Below are positions 24,519 to 32,454 of a stretch of DNA of 64,000 nucleotides, in pieces (the stretch's first letter is position 1; each line of letters begins with the position of its first letter). The position numbers and the translations under genes are program-made. Below the pieces are notes generated by a model. The model did no database searches. It was not told the DNA's origin and worked only from the letters and a program-made list of their open reading frames with translations. Source of the stretch: an uncultured Oscillospiraceae bacterium (GTDB lineage: Bacteria; Bacillota; Clostridia; Oscillospirales; Ruminococcaceae). The DNA lies in the NCBI GenBank assembly GCA_934464775.1, contig CAKSKG010000012.1:1-64000 (forward strand), written 5' to 3'.

Positions 24519-25253
24519 ATGGCTGTTCAGTCGGTATTCAGACGCAAGGAAATGAAATACCTGCTCGATCCGCAGCAGTATTCCGAGTTCAGAAAAAGGA
24601 TCACGGGATATATGGAGCAGGATCAATACGGACTTCATACCATTTGCAGCATATATTTTGACAATGACGACGATCACATCATAAAAAACTCTCTGGAAAA
24701 GCCGCTTTACAAGGAAAAGCTTCGGCTCCGCAGCTACGGTGTCCCCAAGGACGAAAGCTCCCCTGTTTTTCTGGAGCTGAAAAAGAAATACAAGGGCATC
24801 GTCTACAAGCGCCGCATTCCCCTGACGCTGAAAGCTGCCGAGGATTACATATACAATGATATTAAGCCCGATCAAAGCCAGATATTCCGTGAAATAGATT
24901 ATTTCCGCAGGCTGTATAACGTTTATCCGAAAATTTTTATCGGATATGACCGCATCGCAATGTTCGGCACGGCAGACCATGAGCTTAGGCTCACCTTTGA
25001 CTTCAATGTACGCTGCCGCCGCACCATGCTTCATCTGACGGACGGAGATCACGGCACAAGGCTTCTTCCCGACGGATATGCTCTTATGGAAATAAAGATA
25101 TCGGGTTCAATGCCTCTTTGGCTTTCCCATATCCTTACAGAGCTGAAAATATATCCCACATCTTTTTCAAAGTACGGCGAATTCTACAAAGCCGAGCTTG
25201 CTTCAAAAAACACTGCCAAAGGAGTAAATATAAAATGTTCAACAGTATCCTGA
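24519..25253 (+). CDS. VTC-domain polyphosphate polymerase-like protein
   Basis: A 244-residue VTC-domain protein. The triphosphate-tunnel fold is recognised by basic and acidic strands (RRKEMKYLL near 10, IYFDND near 44, KEKLRLRSYG near 66, FLELKKKYKG near 86, and ALMEIKISG near the C-terminus). In yeast this domain polymerises polyphosphate from ATP; bacterial stand-alone versions are largely unproven. AAAGGAGG lies 9 bases before the ATG. It overlaps the DUF4956 gene by 19 bases. The three genes 24519-27834 form one operon, so it likely works with the membrane protein and the surface lipoprotein. Confidence 0.82.
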   Translation: MAVQSVFRRKEMKYLLDPQQYSEFRKRITGYMEQDQYGLHTICSIYFDNDDDHIIKNSLEKPLYKEKLRLRSYGVPKDESSPVFLELKKKYKGIVYKRRIPLTLKAAEDYIYNDIKPDQSQIFREIDYFRRLYNVYPKIFIGYDRIAMFGTADHELRLTFDFNVRCRRTMLHLTDGDHGTRLLPDGYALMEIKISGSMPLWLSHILTELKIYPTSFSKYGEFYKAELASKNTAKGVNIKCSTVS

Positions 25254-25912
25254 ATTCAGACGCTTTTTCGTCAAACCAGCTCATACCCGTTCTTATCTGC
25301 GCAGGAGCAGCCGCACTTTCGGGTCTTGTTATCGCTCTCTGCTATATGTTCAGAAGCAGATACAGCAAAAATTTTGCGGGAACTCTTATCCTGCTGCCGA
25401 TTGTTGTCGGCTCGGTAATTATGCTTGTGAACGGCAACATCGGAACAGGTATCGCAGTTGCGGGAACCTTTACTCTGGTTCGCTTCCGTTCATTCCCAGG
25501 AACATCGCGTGAGATCGCCGCACTTTTCACGGCAATGGCAAGCGGTCTTGCGGCAGGAATGGGTCAGGTAGGCTTCCTTGCGATATTCACCGTAATCATG
25601 GGAGCGGTAATGCTGCTGCTCACACTGGTGAAGTTCGGCGAGGGAAAGGGCGGCACATCTGTACTGAAAATAGTTATCCCCGAGGACATGGATTTTGAAA
25701 ATGCATTCGATGATATCCTGAAAAAGTACACAAGCTCATACGCTCTTACCTCCTCAAAGACAACAAATATGGGCAGCCTTTACGAGATAAAGTATGAAAT
25801 AAGCCTTAAAACCGACAGCAGCATCAAGGAAATGCTGGACGAGATCAGATGCAGAAACGGAAATCTCACCGTTGAATGCAGCAGAAAGACAATTTCACAG
25901 GAGGAGCTTTAA
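25235..25912 (+). CDS. DUF4956 membrane protein
   Basis: A 225-residue protein with about four membrane helices in the first 135 residues (LIPVLICAGAAALSGLVIAL, FAGTLILLPIVVGSVIML, and two more to ~132). A conserved loop GTFTLVRFRSFPGTSREIA lies in between, and a soluble C-terminal domain covers ~140-225. DUF4956 proteins have no assigned function but commonly sit beside VTC-domain genes, and the RFR-x-PG loop suggests anion or phosphate contact. The start at 25235 (GGAG 9 bases before) lies within the 3' end of the VTC gene, and the stop is 2 bases before the lipoprotein ATG. Tight coupling suggests a complex. Confidence 0.82.
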   Translation: MFNSILNSDAFSSNQLIPVLICAGAAALSGLVIALCYMFRSRYSKNFAGTLILLPIVVGSVIMLVNGNIGTGIAVAGTFTLVRFRSFPGTSREIAALFTAMASGLAAGMGQVGFLAIFTVIMGAVMLLLTLVKFGEGKGGTSVLKIVIPEDMDFENAFDDILKKYTSSYALTSSKTTNMGSLYEIKYEISLKTDSSIKEMLDEIRCRNGNLTVECSRKTISQEEL

Positions 25913-25914
25913 TT

Positions 25915-27834
25915 ATGAAAAAAACTGAATATATTGCATTTGCGTTAAGCCTTTTGCTTATCGCAGGAGCATTCGCAGGCTGCGCCGAAAGCGGCACGGT
26001 CAGCGAAGCTGTACCCGAAAACACCGAAATCTCCGAAAATGTAGCATCAGGCGCAGATTATTCAGACGCATATGAAATAAAATTATCCGATTCCTCCGCA
26101 GAAACATCTGCCGACGGTGTTTCATTTGCGAACGGCGTTCTTACAATAACAAAGGGCGGCGACTACATCATATCTGGCAGCCTTTCCGACGGCAGAATAT
26201 ATATCAACACCGCCGATACCGACAAGGTAAAACTTATACTTAACGGCGTTTCCGTAACCTCCTCGGACGGTCCCGCAATATATGCATACTCCGCCGACAA
26301 GCTGGTTATCGAGCTTGCGGAGGGAACCGAAAACACCCTTTCGGACGGCGAAAGCTATTCCCTCTCCGACGATGATTCTTCCCCCGACAGCTGCATCTAT
26401 GCAAAGTGCGATATCAAGCTCAAAGGCAGCGGCTCTCTTACCGTGAACGGAAATTCCAACCACGGTATCCACTCCAAGGACGATATCGAGATAGAGGACG
26501 GAAACATCACGGTAAATTCCGCCAATGACGGCATCAAGGGCAAGGATTCCGTCGAGATCACAGGCGGCAGCGTCACAGTGGTTTCCGCAGGCGACGGTAT
26601 CGTTTCAAACAGCACCGACGAGGAAAAGGGATATATCAATATAAGCGGCGGAAATATTTCCGTTGCATCGGGCGGCGGTGCGGCTGCTGCCGAAAAGAAA
26701 AGCGACAGCTTCTTCAACTTTGATTCTTCCGAAAGCAGCACAGACAGCGAGGAAAACGTGTCCTGCAAGGGCATCAAAGCCGCATTGGAGATCAACATTT
26801 CGGGCGGCACATTGACTCTTGACTGCTGCGACGATGCTGTTCACAGCAACGGAAACATCACCGTTTCGGGCGGAGAATTCAACATAAAAACAGGGGACGA
26901 CGTTTTCCATGCCGACAGCACCCTTACTCTTTCCGACGGCACCTGCACAGTCTCCGAAAGCTACGAAGGTCTTGAGGGCATGGAGATATACCTTTCGGGC
27001 GGAACATGGAACATAACCTCCTCCGATGACGGTATGAATGCCGCAGGCGGCAGCGATTCCAGCAGCTCAAGAATGCAGGATATGTTTGCCGTGAACGAAA
27101 ACAACAATATCTATATCAGCGGCGGATATCTTTACATCAATGCGGAGGGCGACGGCATCGACTCCAACGGCAATGCTTATATGAGCGGCGGCGAGGTCTA
27201 TGTTGACGGTCCCGTAAACGGCGGAAACGGCGCTCTTGATTTCAACGGCGTGTTTGAGATAACAGACGGCACACTTATTTCCGCAGGTTCTTCCGACATG
27301 GCACAGACGCCCTCCGACAGCTCCGAGGAATACACTCTTGCGGTGTTCTTCACATCGGATATTGAGGGCGGCACGGAAATATCTCTGAAAAATTCTGACG
27401 GAGATGTCATTGCGGAATATACTCCCTCGAAAAAGTTCAGCTGTATGACGATCACCTCTCCCCTGCTCACCTCGGGAGAAACCGTAACGCTTTTCCAAAA
27501 CGGCGAGGAGCTTTGCAGCACAACACTTGACAGCACCGTTACAAAGATAAACGAAAACGGCGAAGCATCAAGCGGCGGCTTCAATGTTCCGGGAAACGGC
27601 GGCGGACAGTTCGGCGGCTTCGGCGGGAAACGTCCCGATGATAATTTCTCGCCCGATAATGCACCTGCCGATTTTGACCCAAGCGCTCTCCCAGATGATT
27701 TTGACCCAAACAACAAGCCTGACATGAACGGCACTCCTCCCGAAATGCCTGCAAACGGCGCTGACGGAACACCTCCGCAGAAGCCCGATGAAACCACAGC
27801 AGCAGCAGTCACAACCGATACAACAACAGCATGA
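25915..27834 (+). CDS. Beta-helix carbohydrate-binding lipoprotein (Cthe_2159-like)
   Basis: 639 residues. It has a signal peptide with lipobox FAGC (Cys ~22), giving a lipid-anchored surface protein. The body is a right-handed beta-helix built from repeats ending in DGI or SGG (for example NDGIKGKDSVEITGGSVTV and GDGIDSNGNAYMSGGEVYV), similar to Cthe_2159, a pectin/cellulose-binding protein of Clostridium thermocellum. The C-terminus is Gly-rich, then Pro/Asp-rich and Thr-rich. Repeated Asp residues probably bind calcium. The start at 25915 has GGAGGAG 7 bases before. It shares an operon with the VTC and DUF4956 genes, a pairing also seen with CotH-type genes elsewhere. The polysaccharide target is unknown. 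Confidence 0.75.
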   Translation: MKKTEYIAFALSLLLIAGAFAGCAESGTVSEAVPENTEISENVASGADYSDAYEIKLSDSSAETSADGVSFANGVLTITKGGDYIISGSLSDGRIYINTADTDKVKLILNGVSVTSSDGPAIYAYSADKLVIELAEGTENTLSDGESYSLSDDDSSPDSCIYAKCDIKLKGSGSLTVNGNSNHGIHSKDDIEIEDGNITVNSANDGIKGKDSVEITGGSVTVVSAGDGIVSNSTDEEKGYINISGGNISVASGGGAAAAEKKSDSFFNFDSSESSTDSEENVSCKGIKAALEINISGGTLTLDCCDDAVHSNGNITVSGGEFNIKTGDDVFHADSTLTLSDGTCTVSESYEGLEGMEIYLSGGTWNITSSDDGMNAAGGSDSSSSRMQDMFAVNENNNIYISGGYLYINAEGDGIDSNGNAYMSGGEVYVDGPVNGGNGALDFNGVFEITDGTLISAGSSDMAQTPSDSSEEYTLAVFFTSDIEGGTEISLKNSDGDVIAEYTPSKKFSCMTITSPLLTSGETVTLFQNGEELCSTTLDSTVTKINENGEASSGGFNVPGNGGGQFGGFGGKRPDDNFSPDNAPADFDPSALPDDFDPNNKPDMNGTPPEMPANGADGTPPQKPDETTAAAVTTDTTTA

Positions 27835-27852
27835 CCCGAATATCAAGGCAGT

Positions 27853-27892
27853 AAAAACCGCCGCTGAAAGATCAATTCAGCGGCGGTTTTTC
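27853..27892. terminator. Bidirectional terminator
   Basis: Stem AAAACCGCCGCTGAA / TTCAGCGGCGGTTTT between the convergent lipoprotein and ECF genes. Confidence 0.92.
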
Positions 27893-27911
27893 GTTATAAT
27901 GTTATTTGTTC

Positions 27912-28718
27912 TTATTCCGCATCTTCGGCAGGCTCAACATATTCAAGTCCGAGCTGATCGTACAGATAATCTATCTGTGCCTGAACAGCGGCTTCCTTTT
28001 CAGCCTGTGCGGCTTCTACCTTCTTTGTTGCGGCAAGATTTACGGAATAAAGGATAGTTACAACAATTGCAAATACCGTAAGAACGATTGTGAGGGGATT
28101 GAACCATTCCTTTGCCTTTGAGGGCTTGCGCTCCGTTATGAGCTTTCCGATAGTTGTAGATTTCAGCGCAGCTTTGAGCATATAGTACAGAGGAACGGAA
28201 ACTACAACTGCGATCACCGCATTTACGGAAGATGTTATCGCATTAAGTCCAACTGCGGACCATGCAGCCTCGCTTGTGCCGCCGAGAATGATTATCGTAA
28301 GGTATGATTTCAGCAGATAAAGGAAAATATACACCAGCTGACCGATAACAGCCGCAAGGATAGTATTGAGCTTCTCCTTTTCCTTTACCATTGCGTGTCT
28401 GTTGATAAGACCCGCAACAAAGCCCATTGCAAACTTTGAAATGAATGTATAGGGTGCGGAAACAATGTACACAGGGTCAAGCAGATCGTAAAGTCCTGCA
28501 CCGATACCCGAAGCAAGTCCGCCGCTTATCGGTCCGAAAAGCAGACCTGCCAGCAGGCACATTGAATTTCCGAAGTGGATCCTTGTAACCAGCACGCCGT
28601 TGGGGATCTTTATCTGAAGATAATTTCCCACATACGCCAGCGCTGCCATAAGTCCCACAGCAACTATTCGGTAAACACCGAGACGTTTATTCTGAGTTGT
28701 TGTTTTTGCATTTTCCAT
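27912..28718 (-). CDS. ECF transporter S component
   Basis: A 268-residue membrane protein with ~6 helices, of the substrate-binding (S) subunit class of energy-coupling-factor vitamin transporters. The start of the core reads VGLMAALAYVGNYLQIKIPN and the signature region LVTRIHFGNSMCLLAGLLFGPISG. It needs the shared EcfAA'T module, which is not in the window. The vitamin is not certain. The C-terminal ~60 residues add one more helix and a Glu/Ala-rich tail, longer than the usual ~190 residues. The start at 28718 follows GGGAGAGG. A small hairpin (28743-28760) precedes it; I see no known riboswitch. Confidence 0.75.
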   Translation of the reverse strand: MENAKTTTQNKRLGVYRIVAVGLMAALAYVGNYLQIKIPNGVLVTRIHFGNSMCLLAGLLFGPISGGLASGIGAGLYDLLDPVYIVSAPYTFISKFAMGFVAGLINRHAMVKEKEKLNTILAAVIGQLVYIFLYLLKSYLTIIILGGTSEAAWSAVGLNAITSSVNAVIAVVVSVPLYYMLKAALKSTTIGKLITERKPSKAKEWFNPLTIVLTVFAIVVTILYSVNLAATKKVEAAQAEKEAAVQAQIDYLYDQLGLEYVEPAEDAE

Positions 28719-29023
28719 AACTGTGACCTCTCCCTTTTTCAGATGCGGCATATATCCGCACCCCAATTCCTATTTGTTTAGTATGTTTAACATTATATTA
28801 TCTTGAAGCTTTAAAATCAAATGCTTTATGATGTTAAAATATAATACATATTTATTGCTTAGATACAATTTATTATATTTATTTGCATATGCATTTAGAT
28901 ATTATCAACAGCAAAATATTTTAAGCAATTATATATTTTATGTGAAGTGCGTTTATTTCAACAAATATTCCGCAGTAATTCATCAGATAAATATGCAAAC
29001 TGCAACAATTTCATATTATCCCG
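28719..29023. other. AT-rich intergenic stretch
   Basis: This stretch holds the short 5' hairpin of the ECF gene (28743-28760, GTGCGG / CCGCAT on the minus strand). Otherwise it is AT-rich DNA in which I see no gene or riboswitch. Confidence 0.5.
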
Positions 29024-29611
29024 CTAATTGCTGCCTATCACTGCGGAAACGAACATCAATACTCCCGCAACATATATCGTTGGATTTGTTATGCGGAATA
29101 TCACAGCCGATGCCAGCAGCACAGCGGCGCACAATATCCCAGCAAACCTGCATATCAGCACAGCAGCCTCTGGACGGCAGGGCATTGCTTCATTCAGAAA
29201 AAGCGAAAGCAGCCGTCCCCCGTCCAGACCTCCCGCGGGAAGCAGATTGAAAACTCCGAGAAACAGATTTATATAACCGAAAGCCGTGCCGCAGAAAAAA
29301 ATGCACAGCATAAAATTCACGGCACAGCCTGCCAGCAGCACAACCGCCTCCCTGCACGGTGAAAGAAGCTTTTTCCTCGGGGTCATCATTATTCCCGCTC
29401 CGTAAAATTTTATGCTCCTGAGCTTCACGCCGTTTGCCGCCATTGCAGCGATATGTCCGCACTCATGGAGAAAGCAGCTTATCATGGCAGGCAGCACCAC
29501 ATCTCCCGAAACTGCCGACATTATTGCAGCGGCGGCAAAAAAGCTGAAACAGAATCTTACCCTGACCCCGTAAAATTCAAATTCTATCAACGTTCTGACC
29601 TGCGCTTTCAT
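29024..29611 (-). CDS. M50 site-2 metalloprotease (SpoIVFB-like)
   Basis: A 195-residue membrane protease. The zinc-binding HECGH motif lies at ~49-53 within a membrane helix, and the third ligand motif NLLPAGGLDGGR at ~121-132 (family form NxxPxxxLDGG). It cleaves membrane proteins within the bilayer. Its small size and lack of CBS or PDZ domains fit the SpoIVFB subgroup, which processes pro-sigma-K during sporulation in Bacillus; a substrate here is not identified. The start is uncertain: 29611 lacks a clear ribosome site, and the gene overlaps the upstream small gene by 35 bases, suggesting translational coupling. Confidence 0.75.
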   Translation of the reverse strand: MKAQVRTLIEFEFYGVRVRFCFSFFAAAAIMSAVSGDVVLPAMISCFLHECGHIAAMAANGVKLRSIKFYGAGIMMTPRKKLLSPCREAVVLLAGCAVNFMLCIFFCGTAFGYINLFLGVFNLLPAGGLDGGRLLSLFLNEAMPCRPEAAVLICRFAGILCAAVLLASAVIFRITNPTIYVAGVLMFVSAVIGSN

Positions 29612-29897
29612 CGGAGCTTCGCATAAAAAATTCCGATGCTGTTTCAGCCGCCTCCGCAGCCTTTTCATCGGCTTCGGAAAGAGTGCTGCTCAACTGTCGG
29701 AACGAATTGCTTATATTTTCAGCCGCCGCAGGAAATACGATGTGCATTATCAGCAGCACGGCGGCAGTCAGTATACCCATGACCGCCCGAAAAATAAGCA
29801 GATCTATCAGAACAGAATCCTTTTTATTGTTCTCTTTCTCGGAATTTTCGCTTTCATACCGCTGTCCCTGACAGTTTCCGGGCAGATACTCAAACAT
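29577..29897 (-). CDS. Small single-helix membrane protein
   Basis: 106 residues: a charged front (~1-28), one membrane helix (~31-53, LIFRAVMGILTAAVLLIMHIVF), and an Ala/Glu-rich outer helix (~55-90). No known domain. It is immediately upstream of, and overlapping, the M50 protease, where Bacillus has SpoIVFA, the inhibitory membrane partner of SpoIVFB. The position and topology suggest a reduced analogue. The LytM-like peptidase fold of SpoIVFA is absent, so homology is unproven. Confidence 0.5.
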   Translation of the reverse strand: MFEYLPGNCQGQRYESENSEKENNKKDSVLIDLLIFRAVMGILTAAVLLIMHIVFPAAAENISNSFRQLSSTLSEADEKAAEAAETASEFFMRSSDESAGQNVDRI

Positions 29898-30177
29898 TAC
29901 ATCACCCCTGTGAAAATACTTCCGTATATTTTATGCGGAGAAAATATAAAATATGCCCGAAAATTCAACTAAAAAACACAGTAAAACAACGTTTTTGCGT
30001 ATATTATGACATTCATGCTCAAAATGCACAAAACATTCAAAAGTTAAAGACGGTTAATTATAGACCGTCACAAAGTTATCATAAAACCAATAAATATCCA
30101 CAAAAGTTCATATATTGTCAATATTCATACATTATAATATGTATTTGGTAAAAATTAAAGAAAAGAAGGTAAAATCA

Positions 30178-31473
30178 ATGGAAGCTTACGAGATCTTTAA
30201 GGATCTTGCGTTGATTATCCTTGCCGCCGAGCTTTTCGGACTGCTTGCAAAGAAGCTGAAAGCTCCCCAGGTAGTAGGTCAGATCATCGCAGGTCTTATC
30301 ATCGGTCCCGCCGTTCTCGGCATTGTCAATACTTCGGACTTTATCGGCTCACTTGCCGAGGTCGGAGTTATGCTCATCATGTTCTCCGCAGGTCTGGAAA
30401 CAAACCTCAAAGACCTTATGAAAACAGGTCTGCTGGCGCTTATCGTTGCCTGCGTCGGAGTTTTCGTTCCCCTTATCGGCGGCTATCTGCTGTATTCGCT
30501 CTATCACTTCGGCAGACTCACGGCAGTAGGCACTCCCGAGTTCTATGAGTCCCTCTTCATCGGTACTATCATGACGGCAACATCTGTCGGCATTACGGTA
30601 CAGGTACTGAAAGAAATGGGCAAGCTCAAGACCCGTGTAGGAACACTTATCCTCAGCGCGGCTATCATCGACGATATCATCGGCATCGTTGTTCTTACAT
30701 TCGTTATCAGCCTTGCAGGCGGCTCTGATTCCGCAGGCGGCATTGCCGATCTCATCAATGCAAATATGGGTGACGTTGCAAAGGTAATTGTTAACGTTCT
30801 GCTCTTCTTTGTATTCACTATTCTTATCGGCATACTTATCTACAAAATATTCAAGCTTCTCAACAAGAAGTATTCCCACCACAGACGTCTCCCCATTTTC
30901 GGTCTTGCATTTGCAATGCTTATGGCGTTCTGCGCAGAAAAGCTCTTCGGAATCGCAGATATCACAGGCGCATATGCAGCAGGCATTATCCTTTGCAGCC
31001 TGAAGGACAGCGACTACGTTGCGGCAAAAATGGATATCAGCTCCTATATGATCTTCGGACCTGTGTTCTTCGTAAATATCGGTCTGAAAACACAGTTTGA
31101 CGGACTTGATTCCAACCTTCTGGTATTTGCGATACTCTTCGTTATCGTTGCTCTTATCGCAAAGATCATTGGCTGCGGCGCTGTTGCAAAGATCGCAAAG
31201 TACAGCTGGGGCGACAGCCTTAAAGTCGGCATCGGCATGATGACAAGAGGCGAGGTCGCACTGATCGTTGCTTCAAAGGGTCTTGCCGCAGGAATTATGG
31301 ATCAGAAATATTTTGCGGCAGTTATCCTGCTCATTATCTGCTCCTCTATCGTATCTCCCATTATTCTTAAGGTGCTCTTCAAGAAGGACAAGCACCACGA
31401 TGACGGAAACGACGGCGGCGGAGAAATTACGGAAGAAAAATCCGCAGAGCCTGCTCCAGTTACCGCAGGCTGA
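30178..31473 (+). CDS. CPA2-type cation/proton antiporter
   Basis: A 431-residue integral membrane protein with about 12 helices and the NhaA/NapA-KefB fold. It has the conserved start FGLLAKKLKAPQVVGQIIAGLIIGP (split as FGLLAKKLKA and PQVVGQIIAGLIIGP) and the ion-site Asp pair in IIDDIIGIVVL (~160-170). MMTRGEVALIVASKG lies near 355. It probably exchanges Na+ or K+ for H+. The C-terminal TrkA-N domain of KefB types is missing; a short charged tail replaces it. The start at 30178 (AAGAAGG upstream) gives MEAYEIFKDL; the in-frame ATG at 30115 lies in a promoter-like stretch. A terminator follows at 31497. Confidence 0.88.
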   Translation: MEAYEIFKDLALIILAAELFGLLAKKLKAPQVVGQIIAGLIIGPAVLGIVNTSDFIGSLAEVGVMLIMFSAGLETNLKDLMKTGLLALIVACVGVFVPLIGGYLLYSLYHFGRLTAVGTPEFYESLFIGTIMTATSVGITVQVLKEMGKLKTRVGTLILSAAIIDDIIGIVVLTFVISLAGGSDSAGGIADLINANMGDVAKVIVNVLLFFVFTILIGILIYKIFKLLNKKYSHHRRLPIFGLAFAMLMAFCAEKLFGIADITGAYAAGIILCSLKDSDYVAAKMDISSYMIFGPVFFVNIGLKTQFDGLDSNLLVFAILFVIVALIAKIIGCGAVAKIAKYSWGDSLKVGIGMMTRGEVALIVASKGLAAGIMDQKYFAAVILLIICSSIVSPIILKVLFKKDKHHDDGNDGGGEITEEKSAEPAPVTAG

Positions 31474-31496
31474 CAAAACCAGATACAATAAAGCTT

Positions 31497-31530
31497 ATCC
31501 CTGTTCATGAAAATGAGCAGGGATTTTTTT
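31497..31530 (+). terminator. Terminator after the antiporter gene
   Basis: Stem ATCCCTGTTCAT / ATGAGCAGGGAT followed by seven T. Confidence 0.9.
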
Positions 31531-31551
31531 ATATCAGCAGATCAGTAGCAT

Positions 31552-31585
31552 AAAAAATCCGCCTCCGTAAAGCACGGAAGCGGAT
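31552..31585 (-). terminator. Terminator after the SCP2-like gene
   Basis: Minus-strand stem ATCCGCTTCCGT / ACGGAGGCGGAT followed by TTTTTTA. Confidence 0.88.
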
Positions 31586-31607
31586 AAGCTCATTATTATA
31601 GATCGTT

Positions 31608-32288
31608 TCAGAAAAGCAGGTCGATAAATGCAAACATTGTGCTTGCGGGAGCGCCTGTCATTTCAAGTGCGCCCGACTTGACAGCTGCCGCAACGTCGCC
31701 CTTGCCTGCGGAAAGCTTCATGAATGTTTCATAATCAACGGTAACGTAAAGATCGGCACCCTCATAGTTATAGGGCTGAACATCAACATAACCGCCGAAA
31801 GTCTTAACGTAGAAAATACCGCTGAACTCGCCTGTGAGCATTACCTGTGCGGCAAAATCAACAGCAGGCTTTGCCTTTGCTGTCTTGTCCTTGGCAGCAT
31901 TTACAGCCTTGAAGAACGGGTGGATATCCTCTTCCTTGGGCTTTCTTGTGCGCTTTGCCTTGGGAGCAGCCTCTGTCTTTTCAGTCTTTTCGGCAGCTGC
32001 CTTGGGCTTTCTTCCTGCCTTTTTCTTAGGTTCAGCCTTTGCTTTCTCAACAGGCTTTGTCTCTTCAGCAGACTTTACAGCTTCTGCCGTTTTCTTTTCC
32101 TCGGCAGGCTTTACAAGGTTCTCGGCTGCGGAAACAGCTTCCTTTACGGCTTCCTTGACAGCGGCAGCCTTTTCCTCAACAGCCTTGATAACGGGAGACT
32201 CGGATTCCTTCCTGACTTCCTTGATCTCGGGCTTTTCTGCGGGAGCAGTCTTAACGGTGTTTTCCGTTAACTTCTTTGGTCTTGCCAT
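31608..32288 (-). CDS. Lys/Ala-rich basic tail plus SCP2-like domain
   Basis: 226 residues. The first ~140 are low-complexity, rich in Lys, Ala, Glu and Pro, with AT-hook-like or histone H1-like patches (MARPKK, KKKAGRKPKAAAEK, KRTRKPKEED). The last ~80 (FAAQVMLTGEFSGIFYVKTF onward, then GDVAAAVKSGALEMTGAP) resemble an SCP2 sterol-carrier-like fold, normally a lipid-binding pocket. The combination is unusual. The basic half suggests DNA or cell-wall polymer binding; the C-terminal half suggests a hydrophobic ligand. No signal peptide. The start has GGAGGAA 7 bases upstream. The function is unknown and the domain calls rest on pattern only. Confidence 0.6.
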   Translation of the reverse strand: MARPKKLTENTVKTAPAEKPEIKEVRKESESPVIKAVEEKAAAVKEAVKEAVSAAENLVKPAEEKKTAEAVKSAEETKPVEKAKAEPKKKAGRKPKAAAEKTEKTEAAPKAKRTRKPKEEDIHPFFKAVNAAKDKTAKAKPAVDFAAQVMLTGEFSGIFYVKTFGGYVDVQPYNYEGADLYVTVDYETFMKLSAGKGDVAAAVKSGALEMTGAPASTMFAFIDLLF

Positions 32289-32350
32289 AATGATTCCTCC
32301 GATAAATTCAATTGATATATTCAACAAAAATACGCTATAAATATATTCAT

Positions 32351-32379
32351 ATTATACAATGATTAATACTGATTGTCAA
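32351..32379 (-). promoter_or_regulatory. Promoter of the SCP2-like gene
   Basis: Minus strand: -35 TTGACA (32374-32379), a 17-base spacer and -10 TATAAT (32351-32356). Confidence 0.8.
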
Positions 32380-32454
32380 CAAATTGTAAAAATATTCAGC
32401 GTTTGTTACAACAAGCAGGATAAATCCGTTATCAAATATGTATATTATTGACTT

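Noticed and set aside
28743..28760. A riboswitch before the ECF gene at 27912-28718
   Set aside because: Only a short hairpin is present; the conserved sequences of TPP, preQ1, FMN or THF classes are absent.
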